Notes: generated by a model from the sequence alone, not told the origin. A stretch of DNA of 64,000 nucleotides from Litorimonas sp051251645 (GCA_051251645.1 JBPOEY010000003.1:62001-126000), one strand, 5' to 3'; positions 8,038 through 17,586 are shown, counted from the stretch's first letter. Made by a program: numbers and translations.

Positions 8038-9615
8038 ATGACAGATATTGTAATTCCCAACGTCGGCGAAAGCGTCTCCGAAGTGACCATTGCACAGTGG
8101 ATGGTGGCCGCGGGTGACACGGTCAAAAAAGATGACCCGATCGTCGAGATTGAAACCGATAAGGCGAGCCAAGAATTGGTCGCGCCCGAAGATGGCGTGG
8201 TGTCCGAAATCCTGATCGCTGAAGGCGAGACAGTTGGCATTGGGACACTCATTGCTAAAATGGGTGAAGGATCCGGCGAAGTAGCGGCTGCCAAGGGCGA
8301 CGCCGAAGTGAAAGCGCAGACTGAGACGCCATCATCGACGACGTCCACGGGATCATCGTTAGACATTGATGTGCCAAATGTCGGCGAATCCGTGGCGGAA
8401 GTGACTGTGGCTAGCTGGATGAAACAGGTGGGCGACGCGGTCGAAAAAGATGAACCGATCGTCGAGCTGGAAACTGATAAGGCCTCCCAAGAATTGGTCG
8501 CGCCACGGTCTGGTATCCTGACGGAAATTCTTGTTGCCGAAGGTGATATCGCTACGATTGGTCAGACAATCGCTCGGATGGGCGAAAGCGCGAGCGGCGG
8601 CACATCAGCCCAACCTGTGTCCCTCGAAGCCGCTGAGAAACATCACGAGCCCGGCATTCCCGGCACGAATGTTGAGGGCGTCGAGAACGATGTGCATGTC
8701 ATGCCCGCGGCCGCTAAAATCATCCGTGAGAATGATCTTGATGCCTCGAAAATTACGGGAACTGGCAAGGGCGGGCGCATCCTCAAAGATGATGCCCAAA
8801 AAGCTCTGGGCTCCGGAACGGCGAAGACCTCCGCAGCCCCGGCTGCCGCGTCTCCGAAACCGCCGTCCGTCCAGACACCTAAAGCCGCCGCGCCCTCCGC
8901 GCCGCGCGAAGTGGGTGAACGCGAAGAACGGGTGCGCATGTCACGTCTGCGCCAGACAATCGCCCGTCGCCTCAAGGATGCTCAAAATACAGCAGCGATG
9001 CTGACGACGTATAATGAAGCCGACATGTCTGAAATCATGGCGTTGCGGTCGAAGTATAAAGAGGTTTTCCTCAAGAAACATGATGTGAAGCTCGGCTTTA
9101 TGTCCTTCTTCGTGAAGGCCGTCGTGCAAGCTTTAAAAGAAGTGCCGTCCGTGAATGCCGAAATTGACGGCACGGATATCATCTATAAAAACTTCTACGA
9201 CATCAGCATTGCTGTCGGCACGCCGAAAGGCCTTGTTGTTCCCGTCCTGCGTGACGCGGATGCGCTGTCGCTCGGCGGAATCGAAAAAGGCATTGGTGCG
9301 CTCGGCGCCAAAGCCCGCGATGGTCAGCTCTCGATGGATGATATGAGCGGCGGCACGTTCACCATCTCGAACGGTGGCGTGTATGGCTCTTTGATGAGCT
9401 CACCGATCCTCAACCCTCCGCAATCGGGTATTTTGGGGATGCACACGATCCAGAAGCGCCCTGTTGTTGTGAATGATGAAATTGTTATCCGTCCGATGAT
9501 GTATTTGGCGCTCAGCTATGATCACCGCATTGTTGACGGAAAAGAAGCCGTGACCTTCTTGGTCAGGGTCAAAGAATGTCTCGAAGACCCCGAGCGTTTG
9601 TTGCTCGACCTCTAA
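8038..9615 (+). CDS. sucB: 2-oxoglutarate dehydrogenase E2 (dihydrolipoyl succinyltransferase) with two lipoyl domains
   Basis: The 525-residue E2 core of the 2-oxoglutarate dehydrogenase complex. Two lipoyl domains lie in tandem: residues 1-78 with lipoyl-lysine Lys42 and about residues 106-185 with Lys148, both in ETDKAS. Next come a peripheral-subunit-binding domain (VMPAAAKIIRENDLDAS, about residue 222), an Ala/Pro linker, and the catalytic domain ending with SYDHRIVDG (His496, Asp500). Most Gram-negative E2o proteins have a single lipoyl domain, so the second copy is notable. No E3 (lpd) gene follows; a strong terminator ends the unit. Confidence 0.95.
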   Translation: MTDIVIPNVGESVSEVTIAQWMVAAGDTVKKDDPIVEIETDKASQELVAPEDGVVSEILIAEGETVGIGTLIAKMGEGSGEVAAAKGDAEVKAQTETPSSTTSTGSSLDIDVPNVGESVAEVTVASWMKQVGDAVEKDEPIVELETDKASQELVAPRSGILTEILVAEGDIATIGQTIARMGESASGGTSAQPVSLEAAEKHHEPGIPGTNVEGVENDVHVMPAAAKIIRENDLDASKITGTGKGGRILKDDAQKALGSGTAKTSAAPAAASPKPPSVQTPKAAAPSAPREVGEREERVRMSRLRQTIARRLKDAQNTAAMLTTYNEADMSEIMALRSKYKEVFLKKHDVKLGFMSFFVKAVVQALKEVPSVNAEIDGTDIIYKNFYDISIAVGTPKGLVVPVLRDADALSLGGIEKGIGALGAKARDGQLSMDDMSGGTFTISNGGVYGSLMSSPILNPPQSGILGMHTIQKRPVVVNDEIVIRPMMYLALSYDHRIVDGKEAVTFLVRVKECLEDPERLLLDL

Positions 9616-9620
9616 TCATC

Positions 9621-9645
9621 AACCCGGCTTCGGCCGGGTTTTTTT
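9621..9645 (+). terminator. rho-independent terminator after sucB
   Basis: AACCCGGC and GCCGGGTT pair around a TTCG tetraloop and run straight into seven T. It lies six bases after the sucB stop. Confidence 0.92.
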
Positions 9646-9730
9646 ATGCCTTTGACCCAATCAATTTGGCTGCGACTCGACACGATTGCGACAATTTGGC
9701 ATGATCCTCCCAATTTCTGGGGAGGGTGAC

Positions 9731-10156
9731 ATGAAGAAACCATCGATATGGTTCTGGGTGATTGCGGCTATTCTTGTAGTTTGGAACCTGTTTGGCTGCG
9801 CGCTTTACATTCTTGACGTGACCACGACAGACGCTCGCTATGCAGAGCTTTATGGTGACGCCAAGGCGGCAGCGCGCGGTTACTATCCGACATGGGCGAC
9901 TGCGGCCTTTGCTGTCGCCGTTTGGAGCGGGTTACTGGCGTCCGGCTTCTTGCTCTTGAGGCGGAGTCTAAGCGTGCCGATCTTTTTCGTCTCGCTTGTG
10001 GCCGCGATACTCTGTTTCATTCCTGTCTTTGTCTCGACGCCTTTACGCGAATCTGGTGGCGAGACGTTTTGGGTCATGCCGACCCTTGTCATTGCGATCG
10101 GTCTTTTCCAAGTCTGGTTCGCGCGTCGCAAGCGGGCAGACGGCACTTTGAAATAA
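9731..10156 (+). CDS. small four-helix membrane protein, unknown function
   Basis: A 141-residue protein with four hydrophobic segments (about residues 8-28, 55-77, 82-103 and 113-131) and a basic tail (RRKRADG). The ATG at 9731 is preceded by GGGGAGGGTGAC, a good ribosome-binding site; an upstream TTG in frame is not needed. Similar short proteins are often loosely labelled sugar transporters, but nothing in the sequence supports a substrate. It stands alone between two terminators. Confidence 0.7.
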   Translation: MKKPSIWFWVIAAILVVWNLFGCALYILDVTTTDARYAELYGDAKAAARGYYPTWATAAFAVAVWSGLLASGFLLLRRSLSVPIFFVSLVAAILCFIPVFVSTPLRESGGETFWVMPTLVIAIGLFQVWFARRKRADGTLK

Positions 10157-10181
10157 ATCAGCTTAACGAGGCTCAGTGATC

Positions 10182-10207
10182 AGCCCCGGTTTTCCGGGGC
10201 TTTTTTA
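10182..10207 (+). terminator. rho-independent terminator
   Basis: AGCCCCGG and CCGGGGCT pair around a TTTT loop and are followed by a T-run. It ends the transcript of the four-helix membrane protein. Confidence 0.9.
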
Positions 10208-10373
10208 TGCTTGATAGAGCGGGCTTGGATTGACGACTTCGCCGGAGACCCCACGGGGAAGCCCATGGATGTTAGGACGCACTTTCTAAATTCATTCCCT
10301 AAGTAGGTCTCATGAACGAAGCCGCGCGGTGTTCGCGTCGGCCCAAGTATTAACTTATTAAAGGACTAACATC

Positions 10374-10850
10374 ATGGCCAAAGCCAAAACAACAAAGAAA
10401 ACGACAGCCAAAACAGCTGAAGTCTCCAGCATCCGTAAAGGCGCACTCGCCTATGTCGGTCTGTATGGCTTGGCTTATGAGCGCGCTCAAATGCGTGCCG
10501 ACCAGCTGAAAACAGCCTCTGGTGATCTGTTCGAAACACTCGTCAAAAAAGGCGCCGTGATCGAAACTAAAGGTCTGGAATTGACAAAAGACACACGCGC
10601 TAAAGCGACTGACTTGGTCGAAACAAGCGTCGAAACTGTCAAAAACGTTGTTCCTTTCGGTGGCCGCGACAACCGCGTCGAAGAGCTGGAAGCTGAAGTT
10701 GCGTCTTTGAACAAAAAAATCTCTGCGCTTTCTAAAAAAGCGACGGCAACTCGCAAGATTGCAAAAACAGCCACAGTGAAAGCTGAAACTGCCAAAGTTG
10801 AGGCCACGAAAGCTGTAAAGACTGCGACAACTGAAAAGAAAGCCGCTTAA
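10374..10850 (+). CDS. phasin-like PHA granule-associated protein
   Basis: A 158-residue, Lys/Ala-rich protein that probably coats polyhydroxyalkanoate granules. The core (residues 18-100) is amphipathic helix with a GALAYVGLYGLAYERAQMRADQL start, typical of the PhaF/PhaI-type phasins. A predicted coiled coil (RVEELEAEVASLNKKISALSKKA) and a tail rich in AKT/KA repeats follow, resembling the histone H1-like tail of PhaF that can bind DNA. It has its own terminator and lies 230 bp upstream of the PHA synthase. The tail composition alone could also suggest a nucleoid protein, but the neighbour favours a phasin. Confidence 0.82.
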   Translation: MAKAKTTKKTTAKTAEVSSIRKGALAYVGLYGLAYERAQMRADQLKTASGDLFETLVKKGAVIETKGLELTKDTRAKATDLVETSVETVKNVVPFGGRDNRVEELEAEVASLNKKISALSKKATATRKIAKTATVKAETAKVEATKAVKTATTEKKAA

Positions 10851-10933
10851 GGCGCTTTTCTTCAAGACGATAGCTAAGGTTGCTCTCCATCTCCCCATTT
10901 CCCCGGGCGAGCGCTCTTAACTAGATGTCTATT

Positions 10934-10968
10934 GGCGTGTGCGGCTTCCCCCGCACACGCCTTTTTTT
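10934..10968 (+). terminator. rho-independent terminator after the phasin gene
   Basis: An 11-bp perfect stem (GGCGTGTGCGG with CCGCACACGCC) around a CTTCCC loop, followed by seven T. Confidence 0.95.
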
Positions 10969-11083
10969 ATGCACGGTCCAAGACTCCGACGCCGATATGA
11001 TGCAGGGTTGATCGTAGCAGATTTGTTTCAACCGCCTTCGTCGGTTAAAGCATGTCTGTCGGGAACATGGGAGAGACGCCTCA

Positions 11084-12763
11084 ATGGCTATAAAGAAAGA
11101 AAATGTCGCGAAACAAGCGGCTGAGACAACGACCGCCGTGAACTCGCTCGTCGGTTTTGGTCGGGGCGAAGTTGTAAAATCGCTCGGTATTATGGCGGGC
11201 TATGTCGCCAAGCAGCCCAAGCCGTTTGCCAAACATATTGGCGCTTATGGCAAAGAGCTTTATGATATCATCAAGGGCGATAGTGAGCTGGCACCCCATC
11301 CGAAAGACCGCCGTTTTCAAGATGAAACATGGTCCAAAAACCCAATTTATAAACGCGGTTTGCAAAGCTGGCTGGCCATGCGCCGTGAGCTCGATGGTTG
11401 GATTAATGACAGCCAGATGCACCCGGCGGACAAGGCCCGCGCCAAGTTCGTCACCGACCTGATCGGCGATACGCTCGCCCCGACGAATTCTCTGATCGGT
11501 AATCCGGCCGCGATGAAAAAGCTTTATGAGACCGGCGGGATGTCGCTCGTCAACGGGCTGAAAAATGCTTATGATGATCTGCGAAATAATGGCGGGATGC
11601 CGAGCCAAGTGGATGGTCGACCGTTTAAAGTGGGCGATAATATCGCGAACACACCGGGCGGCGTTATTCATAAAACAGAGATGCTGGAAGTGATCCAGTA
11701 CGCGCCGCAAAGCGATGACGTTCACAAAACCCCGCTGATGATTATCCCGCCGCAGATCAACAAATTCTACGCGGTCGACCTTGAGCCGAATAAGTCGATG
11801 ATCCGCTTTCTGGTCAAATCGGGCTTTCAGGTTTTCGCCGTGTCTTGGCGCAACCCGACCCGCCAGCATTCGCATTGGGGATTGGAAAACTATGTCGAAG
11901 AACTGATCGAAGCGACCGATGTCGTTCGCAAGATCACGCGGTCTCCGCGCCTCAATGTGACGGGCGCGTGTTCGGGCGGGACCACAATGGCGCTGATGTT
12001 GTCAGAACTCGCGGCGCGCGGCGATGACCGCATCAATGCGTTTACGCTGATGGTGTCCGTCTTGGATGGCAAGAAAACCGACTCCGAAGTCGGCCTGTTT
12101 GTCACCGACACAGCGATTGAATCCGCGCGTAAACGCTCCAAGAAAAAGGGGATTTTGGCCGGAGATGATTTGGCACGATCCTTTGCTTGGATGCGTCCGA
12201 ATGATCTGATCTGGAACTATGTCGTCAATAATTATTTGCTGGGGGAAAGCCCGCCGCCTTTTGACGTATTGTTCTGGAATAATGATTCAACCAACCTTCC
12301 GGCAGAGTTGCACAGCAACTATTTGGACATCTTCCAGAAGCGTTCTTTCCGTCCTGACAAGACCGAAATGTTCATGGACCACATCATCGATCTAAGTGCG
12401 ATTACACAGGATAATTTCATGCTCGCCGGCGTGACCGATCACATTACCCCGTGGAAAGCGTGCTACCGCAATGTGCGTCTATTCGGCGGCGAGACGACGT
12501 TTGTGCTCTCTAATTCGGGTCACATCCAATCGCTGCTCAACCCGCCAGGCAATCCGAAGGCGCAATATTTTATCAATAAAGATTTTCCGCCGCGCGCGGA
12601 CCGTTGGCTGGAAGGTGCGGAGAGCGCGAACGAAAGTTGGTGGTTGCCGTGGAAAGAATGGCTCGGTGAACGCTCCGGTGAGATGAAAGCCGCCCCGAAA
12701 AACTTGGGCAATAAAGCGCATCCCGCTGTGTCTAAAGCGCCCGGCGAATATGTCTTCACCTAA
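11084..12763 (+). CDS. phaC: poly(3-hydroxyalkanoate) synthase, class II-type
   Basis: Polymerises hydroxyacyl-CoA into PHA storage polyester at the granule surface. The 559-residue length and the catalytic residues fit class II (medium-chain, pseudomonad) enzymes: Cys296 in the lipase-like box GACSGG, Asp452 in GVTDHITPW and His480 in SGHIQS fall at the numbers known for pseudomonad PhaC1. The N-terminal PhaC_N domain and an alpha/beta-hydrolase fold follow the usual order. The start at 11084 gives MAIKKEN. The gene follows the phasin and is not coupled to phaA/phaB here. Substrate range cannot be read from the sequence, so class II is structural resemblance only. Confidence 0.93.
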   Translation: MAIKKENVAKQAAETTTAVNSLVGFGRGEVVKSLGIMAGYVAKQPKPFAKHIGAYGKELYDIIKGDSELAPHPKDRRFQDETWSKNPIYKRGLQSWLAMRRELDGWINDSQMHPADKARAKFVTDLIGDTLAPTNSLIGNPAAMKKLYETGGMSLVNGLKNAYDDLRNNGGMPSQVDGRPFKVGDNIANTPGGVIHKTEMLEVIQYAPQSDDVHKTPLMIIPPQINKFYAVDLEPNKSMIRFLVKSGFQVFAVSWRNPTRQHSHWGLENYVEELIEATDVVRKITRSPRLNVTGACSGGTTMALMLSELAARGDDRINAFTLMVSVLDGKKTDSEVGLFVTDTAIESARKRSKKKGILAGDDLARSFAWMRPNDLIWNYVVNNYLLGESPPPFDVLFWNNDSTNLPAELHSNYLDIFQKRSFRPDKTEMFMDHIIDLSAITQDNFMLAGVTDHITPWKACYRNVRLFGGETTFVLSNSGHIQSLLNPPGNPKAQYFINKDFPPRADRWLEGAESANESWWLPWKEWLGERSGEMKAAPKNLGNKAHPAVSKAPGEYVFT

Positions 12764-12918
12764 GGGGATCAATCTGTCCTAACCTAACGCTGGTTCGGTA
12801 AATTTTGCCGTTGCGGTAAGTAGTCACGACAATTCTCGCAATATAGTCCTGCCTAACCCTTTGCGCTCGACGGTCGTATGCCTTACAGGCGCGACCGTTG
12901 AATAGGAGACCTCGTCCC

Positions 12919-14205
12919 ATGGGACGCATTATCATGAAGTTTGGCGGCACGTCCGTGGCCGACCTCGACCGTATTCGGGCGGTGTCTAAGCTGGTCGCGA
13001 TTGAAGTCGCGGCGGGACACGAAGTCGCTGTTGTTGTCTCCGCGATGAGCGGAGAAACAAACCGTCTTGTTGAGCTCGTTGATGAGCTCGATAAAGATAT
13101 GGACCCGACAGGCGAGAAATCGGGTGGGGTCATCGCTGATGAATATGACAGTATTGTCTCGAGCGGTGAACAGGTCACATCGGGCCTTCTGGCCATTGCC
13201 TTGCGTCGTCGAGGTATTCCGGCGCGGAGCTGGCTCGGCTGGCAAATTCCACTCAAAACCGACATGGCGCACAGCAAGGCGCGGATTGCTGAGATTGAAA
13301 GTTCCGCCATCGGGCCGAGCATGGCGCAAGGCACAGTCGCCGTTGTCGCCGGCTTTCAAGGCATTAATAATGACGACCGGATTTCTACGCTCGGGCGCGG
13401 CGGATCGGATACATCCGCGGTCGCGATAGCCGTGGCGCTGAAAGCGGACCGTTGTGATATCTACACGGACGTCGATGGGATTTATACGACCGACCCCCGC
13501 ATCGTGCCTGATGCGCGTCGCCTCAACCGTATCGCTTTTGAAGAAATGTTAGAGCTCGCGTCACTAGGCGCGAAAGTTCTGCAAGTCCGCTCCGTTGAGC
13601 TGGCGATGAATTATAACCTACCCATCCGGGTGCTGACGTCGATGGCCGATGAGGGCCAAGACAATCCCGGCACTCTCGTCTGTCACGAGGATCTTACCAT
13701 GGAAGAGCGCGTCGTTTCCGGTGTCGCCTATAGTCGCGACGAAGCCCAAATCACCTTGCTCAGACTATCCGACAAACCCGGCATGGTCGCGAAAGTCTGT
13801 AAGGCGATGAGCGATGCAGGCGTCATCGTCGATATGATCGTGCAGGGTATTTCGCGGTCCGATAACAGCGCCAACCTGACCTTCACGGTTGGCGAGCGCG
13901 ATCTAGAAACGGCCCTCGCGGCGTTAGACGCTGCAAAATCTGAGATCGGTTTTGCGGGCGTAAAGTCTGATCGTGACGTCACCAAAGTCTCAGTTGTTGG
14001 GATCGGGATGCGGTCGCATACAGGTGTGGCGCAGACCATGTTCGAAGCGCTCGCGGCCAAGGGGATTAATATCGCCGTGATTGCGACGTCAGAAATCAAA
14101 ATTAGCGTGCTGATTGATAGCGAATATACCGAACTCGCTGTGCGGGCCTTACATAGCGCGTTTGATCTGCATGAAACACCAGCGCCGCGCGTCTCGGCCC
14201 CCTAA
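12919..14205 (+). CDS. lysC: aspartate kinase
   Basis: Phosphorylates aspartate, the first step to lysine, threonine, methionine and diaminopimelate. The 428-residue product starts MGRIIMKFGGTSVAD, the kinase signature, with the GRGGSDTSAVA and DVDGIYTTDPR substrate/ATP loops. Two C-terminal ACT domains (about residues 265-340 and 345-420) include the VVGIGMRSHTGVAQTMFEALA regulatory segment, so feedback control by an end product is expected. The ATG at 12919 has AGGAGACC before it; a TTG further upstream is not needed. A single uninterrupted gene of usual length. Confidence 0.96.
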   Translation: MGRIIMKFGGTSVADLDRIRAVSKLVAIEVAAGHEVAVVVSAMSGETNRLVELVDELDKDMDPTGEKSGGVIADEYDSIVSSGEQVTSGLLAIALRRRGIPARSWLGWQIPLKTDMAHSKARIAEIESSAIGPSMAQGTVAVVAGFQGINNDDRISTLGRGGSDTSAVAIAVALKADRCDIYTDVDGIYTTDPRIVPDARRLNRIAFEEMLELASLGAKVLQVRSVELAMNYNLPIRVLTSMADEGQDNPGTLVCHEDLTMEERVVSGVAYSRDEAQITLLRLSDKPGMVAKVCKAMSDAGVIVDMIVQGISRSDNSANLTFTVGERDLETALAALDAAKSEIGFAGVKSDRDVTKVSVVGIGMRSHTGVAQTMFEALAAKGINIAVIATSEIKISVLIDSEYTELAVRALHSAFDLHETPAPRVSAP

Positions 14206-14402
14206 TCAGCATAAAATATGAGGCGTTTGTAAGCGGTGATGCAGTGCGCCTTAATCGTCCCTTCACGATCATATTTAGGACACATTTATGACGAAAGGCA
14301 CAAATTAAGGTTGGAATCGCTCGCAATGGGGCAGCCTGTCGCGGGAGAGACTCCATGAAAAAATTATACAGAGTATGAGTTGTCTCCGGTGCGTTTATTC
14401 TC

Positions 14403-16076
14403 GTGGCCTGTGGCGGGGGGGACGGCGGCGGAAGCCCGACGCCGACCGGGGTGACGCCCCCACCGCCTCCACCACCCGTATCGTTGTCGGTGCTCGATAC
14501 GAAGGTTGAGGCCGCGCAGTTCTTACAGTTTGCAGGTTTGGGAGCGAGCGCCGCTGACATTGATGCGGCGACAGGCAAGGACGCGTCCCGTTGGGTGAGA
14601 ACCGAAATCAGTCGGCCCGCCTTTGGTTATGAAACCTTGATGCGCGCGCGGGTTCCCGACGACCGGACCAACCGCCGCCAGTCTTCACAGCTTTTGTGGG
14701 AGGCGATGATTACGTCGGACGCACAATTGCGCGCTCGGATGACGTTTGCGTTGTCGCAACTTTTTGTCATCGGCAATTCGGGCTTCGGCTCTAATGTCAA
14801 CTACGGTCTTCCCAACTGGCTTGATGTGCTCGACGAAAATGCCTTCGGAAATTACCGCGACTTGATGCAAAACGTAACTTATTCGCCGATCATGGGCGAG
14901 TATTTGACCTTTGCTTATAACCGTAAAGGGGACCCGAGAACGGGACGGCAACCAGATGAAAACTACGCGCGTGAACTGATGCAGTTGTTCACGATTGGGC
15001 TGGTCGAGTTGAATATGGACGGCACGCCAAAACGCGATGCACAGGGTAATGAGATCGAGACCTACAGCAATGATGATGTTGACGGCTTGTCGCGCGTTTT
15101 CACAGGTCTCGGCCATGCGGACACGGATTTCCGGCGCGGTCGACGCGGTCCGGATGCCTATCATGGGCCCATGACGATGTATCAGGATTATCATTCGACG
15201 CTCGAAAAATCCTTCCTCGGATCGACCATCCCTGCCGAGACCCCCGGCGATGCGTCCATAACGCAGGCGCTCGATATTATCTTCGCGCATCCAAACGTCG
15301 CGCCGTTCGTGTCTTCACAGCTTATCAAGCGTTTTACCGCCAGCCACCCGGAACCCGCCTATGTCGAACGTGTTGCCAACGCATTTCAGACCGGTGTTTT
15401 TATTGCGAACGACGGGACAACCTTCGGCACCGGACAGCGCGGCGATCTGGCCGCCACGATTGCGGCAGTCTTGCTCGATGAAACTCTATTTGATGACGTG
15501 CGTGGATCAACTGAGGGTAAATTGCGCGAACCCATTTTGAAATTTGTTCAATTAGCGCATATTTATGCCAAGTCCGGATCTACCGTCATTACGACGCCGG
15601 AAAATTATAGTCTTGGCGATACGTCAGACTCCATCACCTCGCTCGGTCAATCGCCTTTAAAAAGCCCGTCCGTTTTTAATTTCTACCGTCCGGGATATAT
15701 CGCGCCATCGACAGAAACCTGGGATGCCGGCCTTACAGCGCCAGAACTGCAGATCGTTAATCAGGCAAATGCGGTTGGTTATCTCAATTTCATGACGCGA
15801 TTCATTGTTCAGGGCGACACTGACCGCATTGGCACTTTAGTGCCCGATCTGTCAGAAGAACTCGCCATTGCTGCGGACGCGGCGGCACTGGTTGATTTAC
15901 TCGACTTGAAGCTAACGGCCGGACGGATGAATGCCACAACGCGCGGCCTGATTGTTGAGGCCATCGAGGCTTTACCGGTGCGAGACAATAATTCGCATGA
16001 CATCGATATCCGGTCGCGTGTGCGGATCGCCATGTTGATGACGGTCGCGTCCGCTGACTATGTCGCATTGAATTAG
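14403..16076 (+). CDS. DUF1800-family protein with a disrupted lipoprotein leader
   Basis: A DUF1800 protein, a family usually exported and encoded next to a DUF1501 protein. Recognisable blocks are QFLQFAGLGAS, the PDENYARELMQLFTIGL motif, FTGLGH, the SQLIKRFTASHPEPAYVERV region and SVFNFYRPGY. The frame continues upstream to an ATG at 14355 with a ribosome-binding site (GGGAGAG), encoding MKKLYRV, then a TGA at 14376-14378, then VVSGAFILVACGGG, a clear lipobox. Only a GTG at 14403 remains as a start after the stop, and it lacks the signal peptide. The product is therefore probably not exported unless the stop is read through or is a sequence error. 557 residues from the GTG. Confidence 0.8.
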   Translation: MACGGGDGGGSPTPTGVTPPPPPPPVSLSVLDTKVEAAQFLQFAGLGASAADIDAATGKDASRWVRTEISRPAFGYETLMRARVPDDRTNRRQSSQLLWEAMITSDAQLRARMTFALSQLFVIGNSGFGSNVNYGLPNWLDVLDENAFGNYRDLMQNVTYSPIMGEYLTFAYNRKGDPRTGRQPDENYARELMQLFTIGLVELNMDGTPKRDAQGNEIETYSNDDVDGLSRVFTGLGHADTDFRRGRRGPDAYHGPMTMYQDYHSTLEKSFLGSTIPAETPGDASITQALDIIFAHPNVAPFVSSQLIKRFTASHPEPAYVERVANAFQTGVFIANDGTTFGTGQRGDLAATIAAVLLDETLFDDVRGSTEGKLREPILKFVQLAHIYAKSGSTVITTPENYSLGDTSDSITSLGQSPLKSPSVFNFYRPGYIAPSTETWDAGLTAPELQIVNQANAVGYLNFMTRFIVQGDTDRIGTLVPDLSEELAIAADAAALVDLLDLKLTAGRMNATTRGLIVEAIEALPVRDNNSHDIDIRSRVRIAMLMTVASADYVALN

Positions 16077-16086
16077 GCGAGAGATC

Positions 16087-17066
16087 ATGACGAATTACAA
16101 TCGACGTCTCTTCCTGCAAGCCTCCGCGGCAGGGTTCCTCGGCGCTACAGGTGCCCTTGCGGGACTGGGCCAGCGCCGCGCGTTTGCCGCAGATACGGGC
16201 GGCTATAAGGCGATGGTCGGAATCTTCTTAAAAGGCGGGGCCGACATGTTCGACGCAATCTTGCCGCGCGATCAAGTCAGCTATGACAGCTTTTGCGACT
16301 TACGTCGGGGCTCGGCATCGACATGGCCAGACAGACGGGGTTGACGTCGGGCCGGCACGGCTCGGCGGCACGAGATAGGTTGAATGCTTTTCTTAGCAAT
16401 TCGACCCATGGGTCAGATAATATATTTGCCCGCGATATTGTGGCCAGTCAGGCGCGCGGCATTCAGAACATTCGGACCTATCGTGAGGCGTTCGATCAGG
16501 TCGCAGCCATGAGCACGACCTTCCCAAACACGCGCCTTGGCAATCAGCTCAAGGCCGTCGCAAACGCGATCAATCTTCGCGGCGTCATCGGCAATAGTCG
16601 ACAGATTTTCTACGCGGATGTGGGTGGCTTCGATACGCATAATAATCAATCGGACAGCATCGGTGGGCGTCTGACAGAAGTGTCAGGTGCGGTCGACGCA
16701 TTCCGAAATGCGATGATCGAAATGGGTGTATGGGACGATGTCACTGTTTTCACCATGAGCGATTTTGGCCGCACCCTCAGAGACAATGGCGATGGCACGG
16801 ATCATGGTTGGGGGAGCCATCAATTTGTCTTTGGGGGGTCGGTCCAAGGCGGACAAATTTATGGTGACATGCCGGAGCTCGATCCTGACAATGAGCAGTT
16901 TACCAGTCGGCGGGCGCGTTTGATCCCCTCCGTGTCCGTCGATCAATATGCGGCAACGCTGGGCGGATGGTTCGAATTGGAATCCACAGAAATCGACCGG
17001 GTTTTGCCAAACCTAAATCGGTTCGACGGTCGCGATTTAGGCTTTATGAGTGGCGGCTCGGCCTAA
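16087..17066 (+). pseudogene. DUF1501-family protein, frameshifted and internally deleted
   Basis: The N-terminal part (16087 to about 16310) encodes a twin-arginine leader (NRRLFLQASAAGFLGA) and the family's first block (KAMVGIFLKGGADMFDAILP). The frame then breaks and ends at 16344. The C-terminal part continues in another frame from about 16350 to 17066, with FYADVGGFDTHNNQ, VTVFTMSDFGRT and DHGWGSHQFVFGG. Only about 320 residues are encoded in total, against roughly 400-450 in intact relatives; the segment after the leader block, which normally holds the central fold, is missing. The damage therefore looks like a deletion that also shifted the frame. It follows the DUF1800 gene by 10 bases, the standard order. 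Confidence 0.85.
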
Positions 17067-17524
17067 CGCAGGGACAGGGCCATGAACCGCGAATCCATTG
17101 GGTTATCATAATAGCGGTCAATGTCGGCAAAGCCGAGCCGCTCATAGACGCCGTTCGCGTGGGTCAGGCCTCGGTCTGTGTCGAGTAAGAGCCGCGTATA
17201 GCCCTGCGCTCGCGCGCCTTCGATGCAGGCGACGCAAAGCGCGTTGCCAATCCCGTGACCGCGCGCCTCCGGGGAGACCCACAACCGCTTGAGTTCCGCC
17301 GTGCCTGGCTCAAACGGTTTTAATCCGACAGCTCCGGCGGGCGCATGGTTTAATCTCGCCAACCACAGCGTGTCATATGTGTGAGGAAAATCCGCAAACT
17401 CGGTTTCTGTCCCTTGGAACGACAAAGATTGCCCAAGGTAAGTTTCGATAAAGCGGAGATAGTCGAGAAATAACGCTTTGACGTGGGCGATATCGTCTGG
17501 AGTGGTGGCGCGTTTGATGTCCAT
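17063..17524 (-). CDS. GNAT-family N-acetyltransferase
   Basis: A 153-residue acetyl-CoA-dependent acetyltransferase. The acetyl-CoA loop is visible as VSPEARGHGIGNALC (R/Q-x-x-G-x-G/A type), followed by RLLLDTDRGLTHANGVYERLGF, the usual end of the fold. The substrate cannot be inferred. The gene is convergent with the DUF1501 relic and overlaps its end by four bases. Starts at the ATG at 17524. Confidence 0.9.
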   Translation of the reverse strand: MDIKRATTPDDIAHVKALFLDYLRFIETYLGQSLSFQGTETEFADFPHTYDTLWLARLNHAPAGAVGLKPFEPGTAELKRLWVSPEARGHGIGNALCVACIEGARAQGYTRLLLDTDRGLTHANGVYERLGFADIDRYYDNPMDSRFMALSLR

Positions 17525-17586
17525 TGCCAGGGTGGTTTATGGCATTTTGCGTGTTTCAATCAACACTCTTTGGGTTGTAACCTGCG

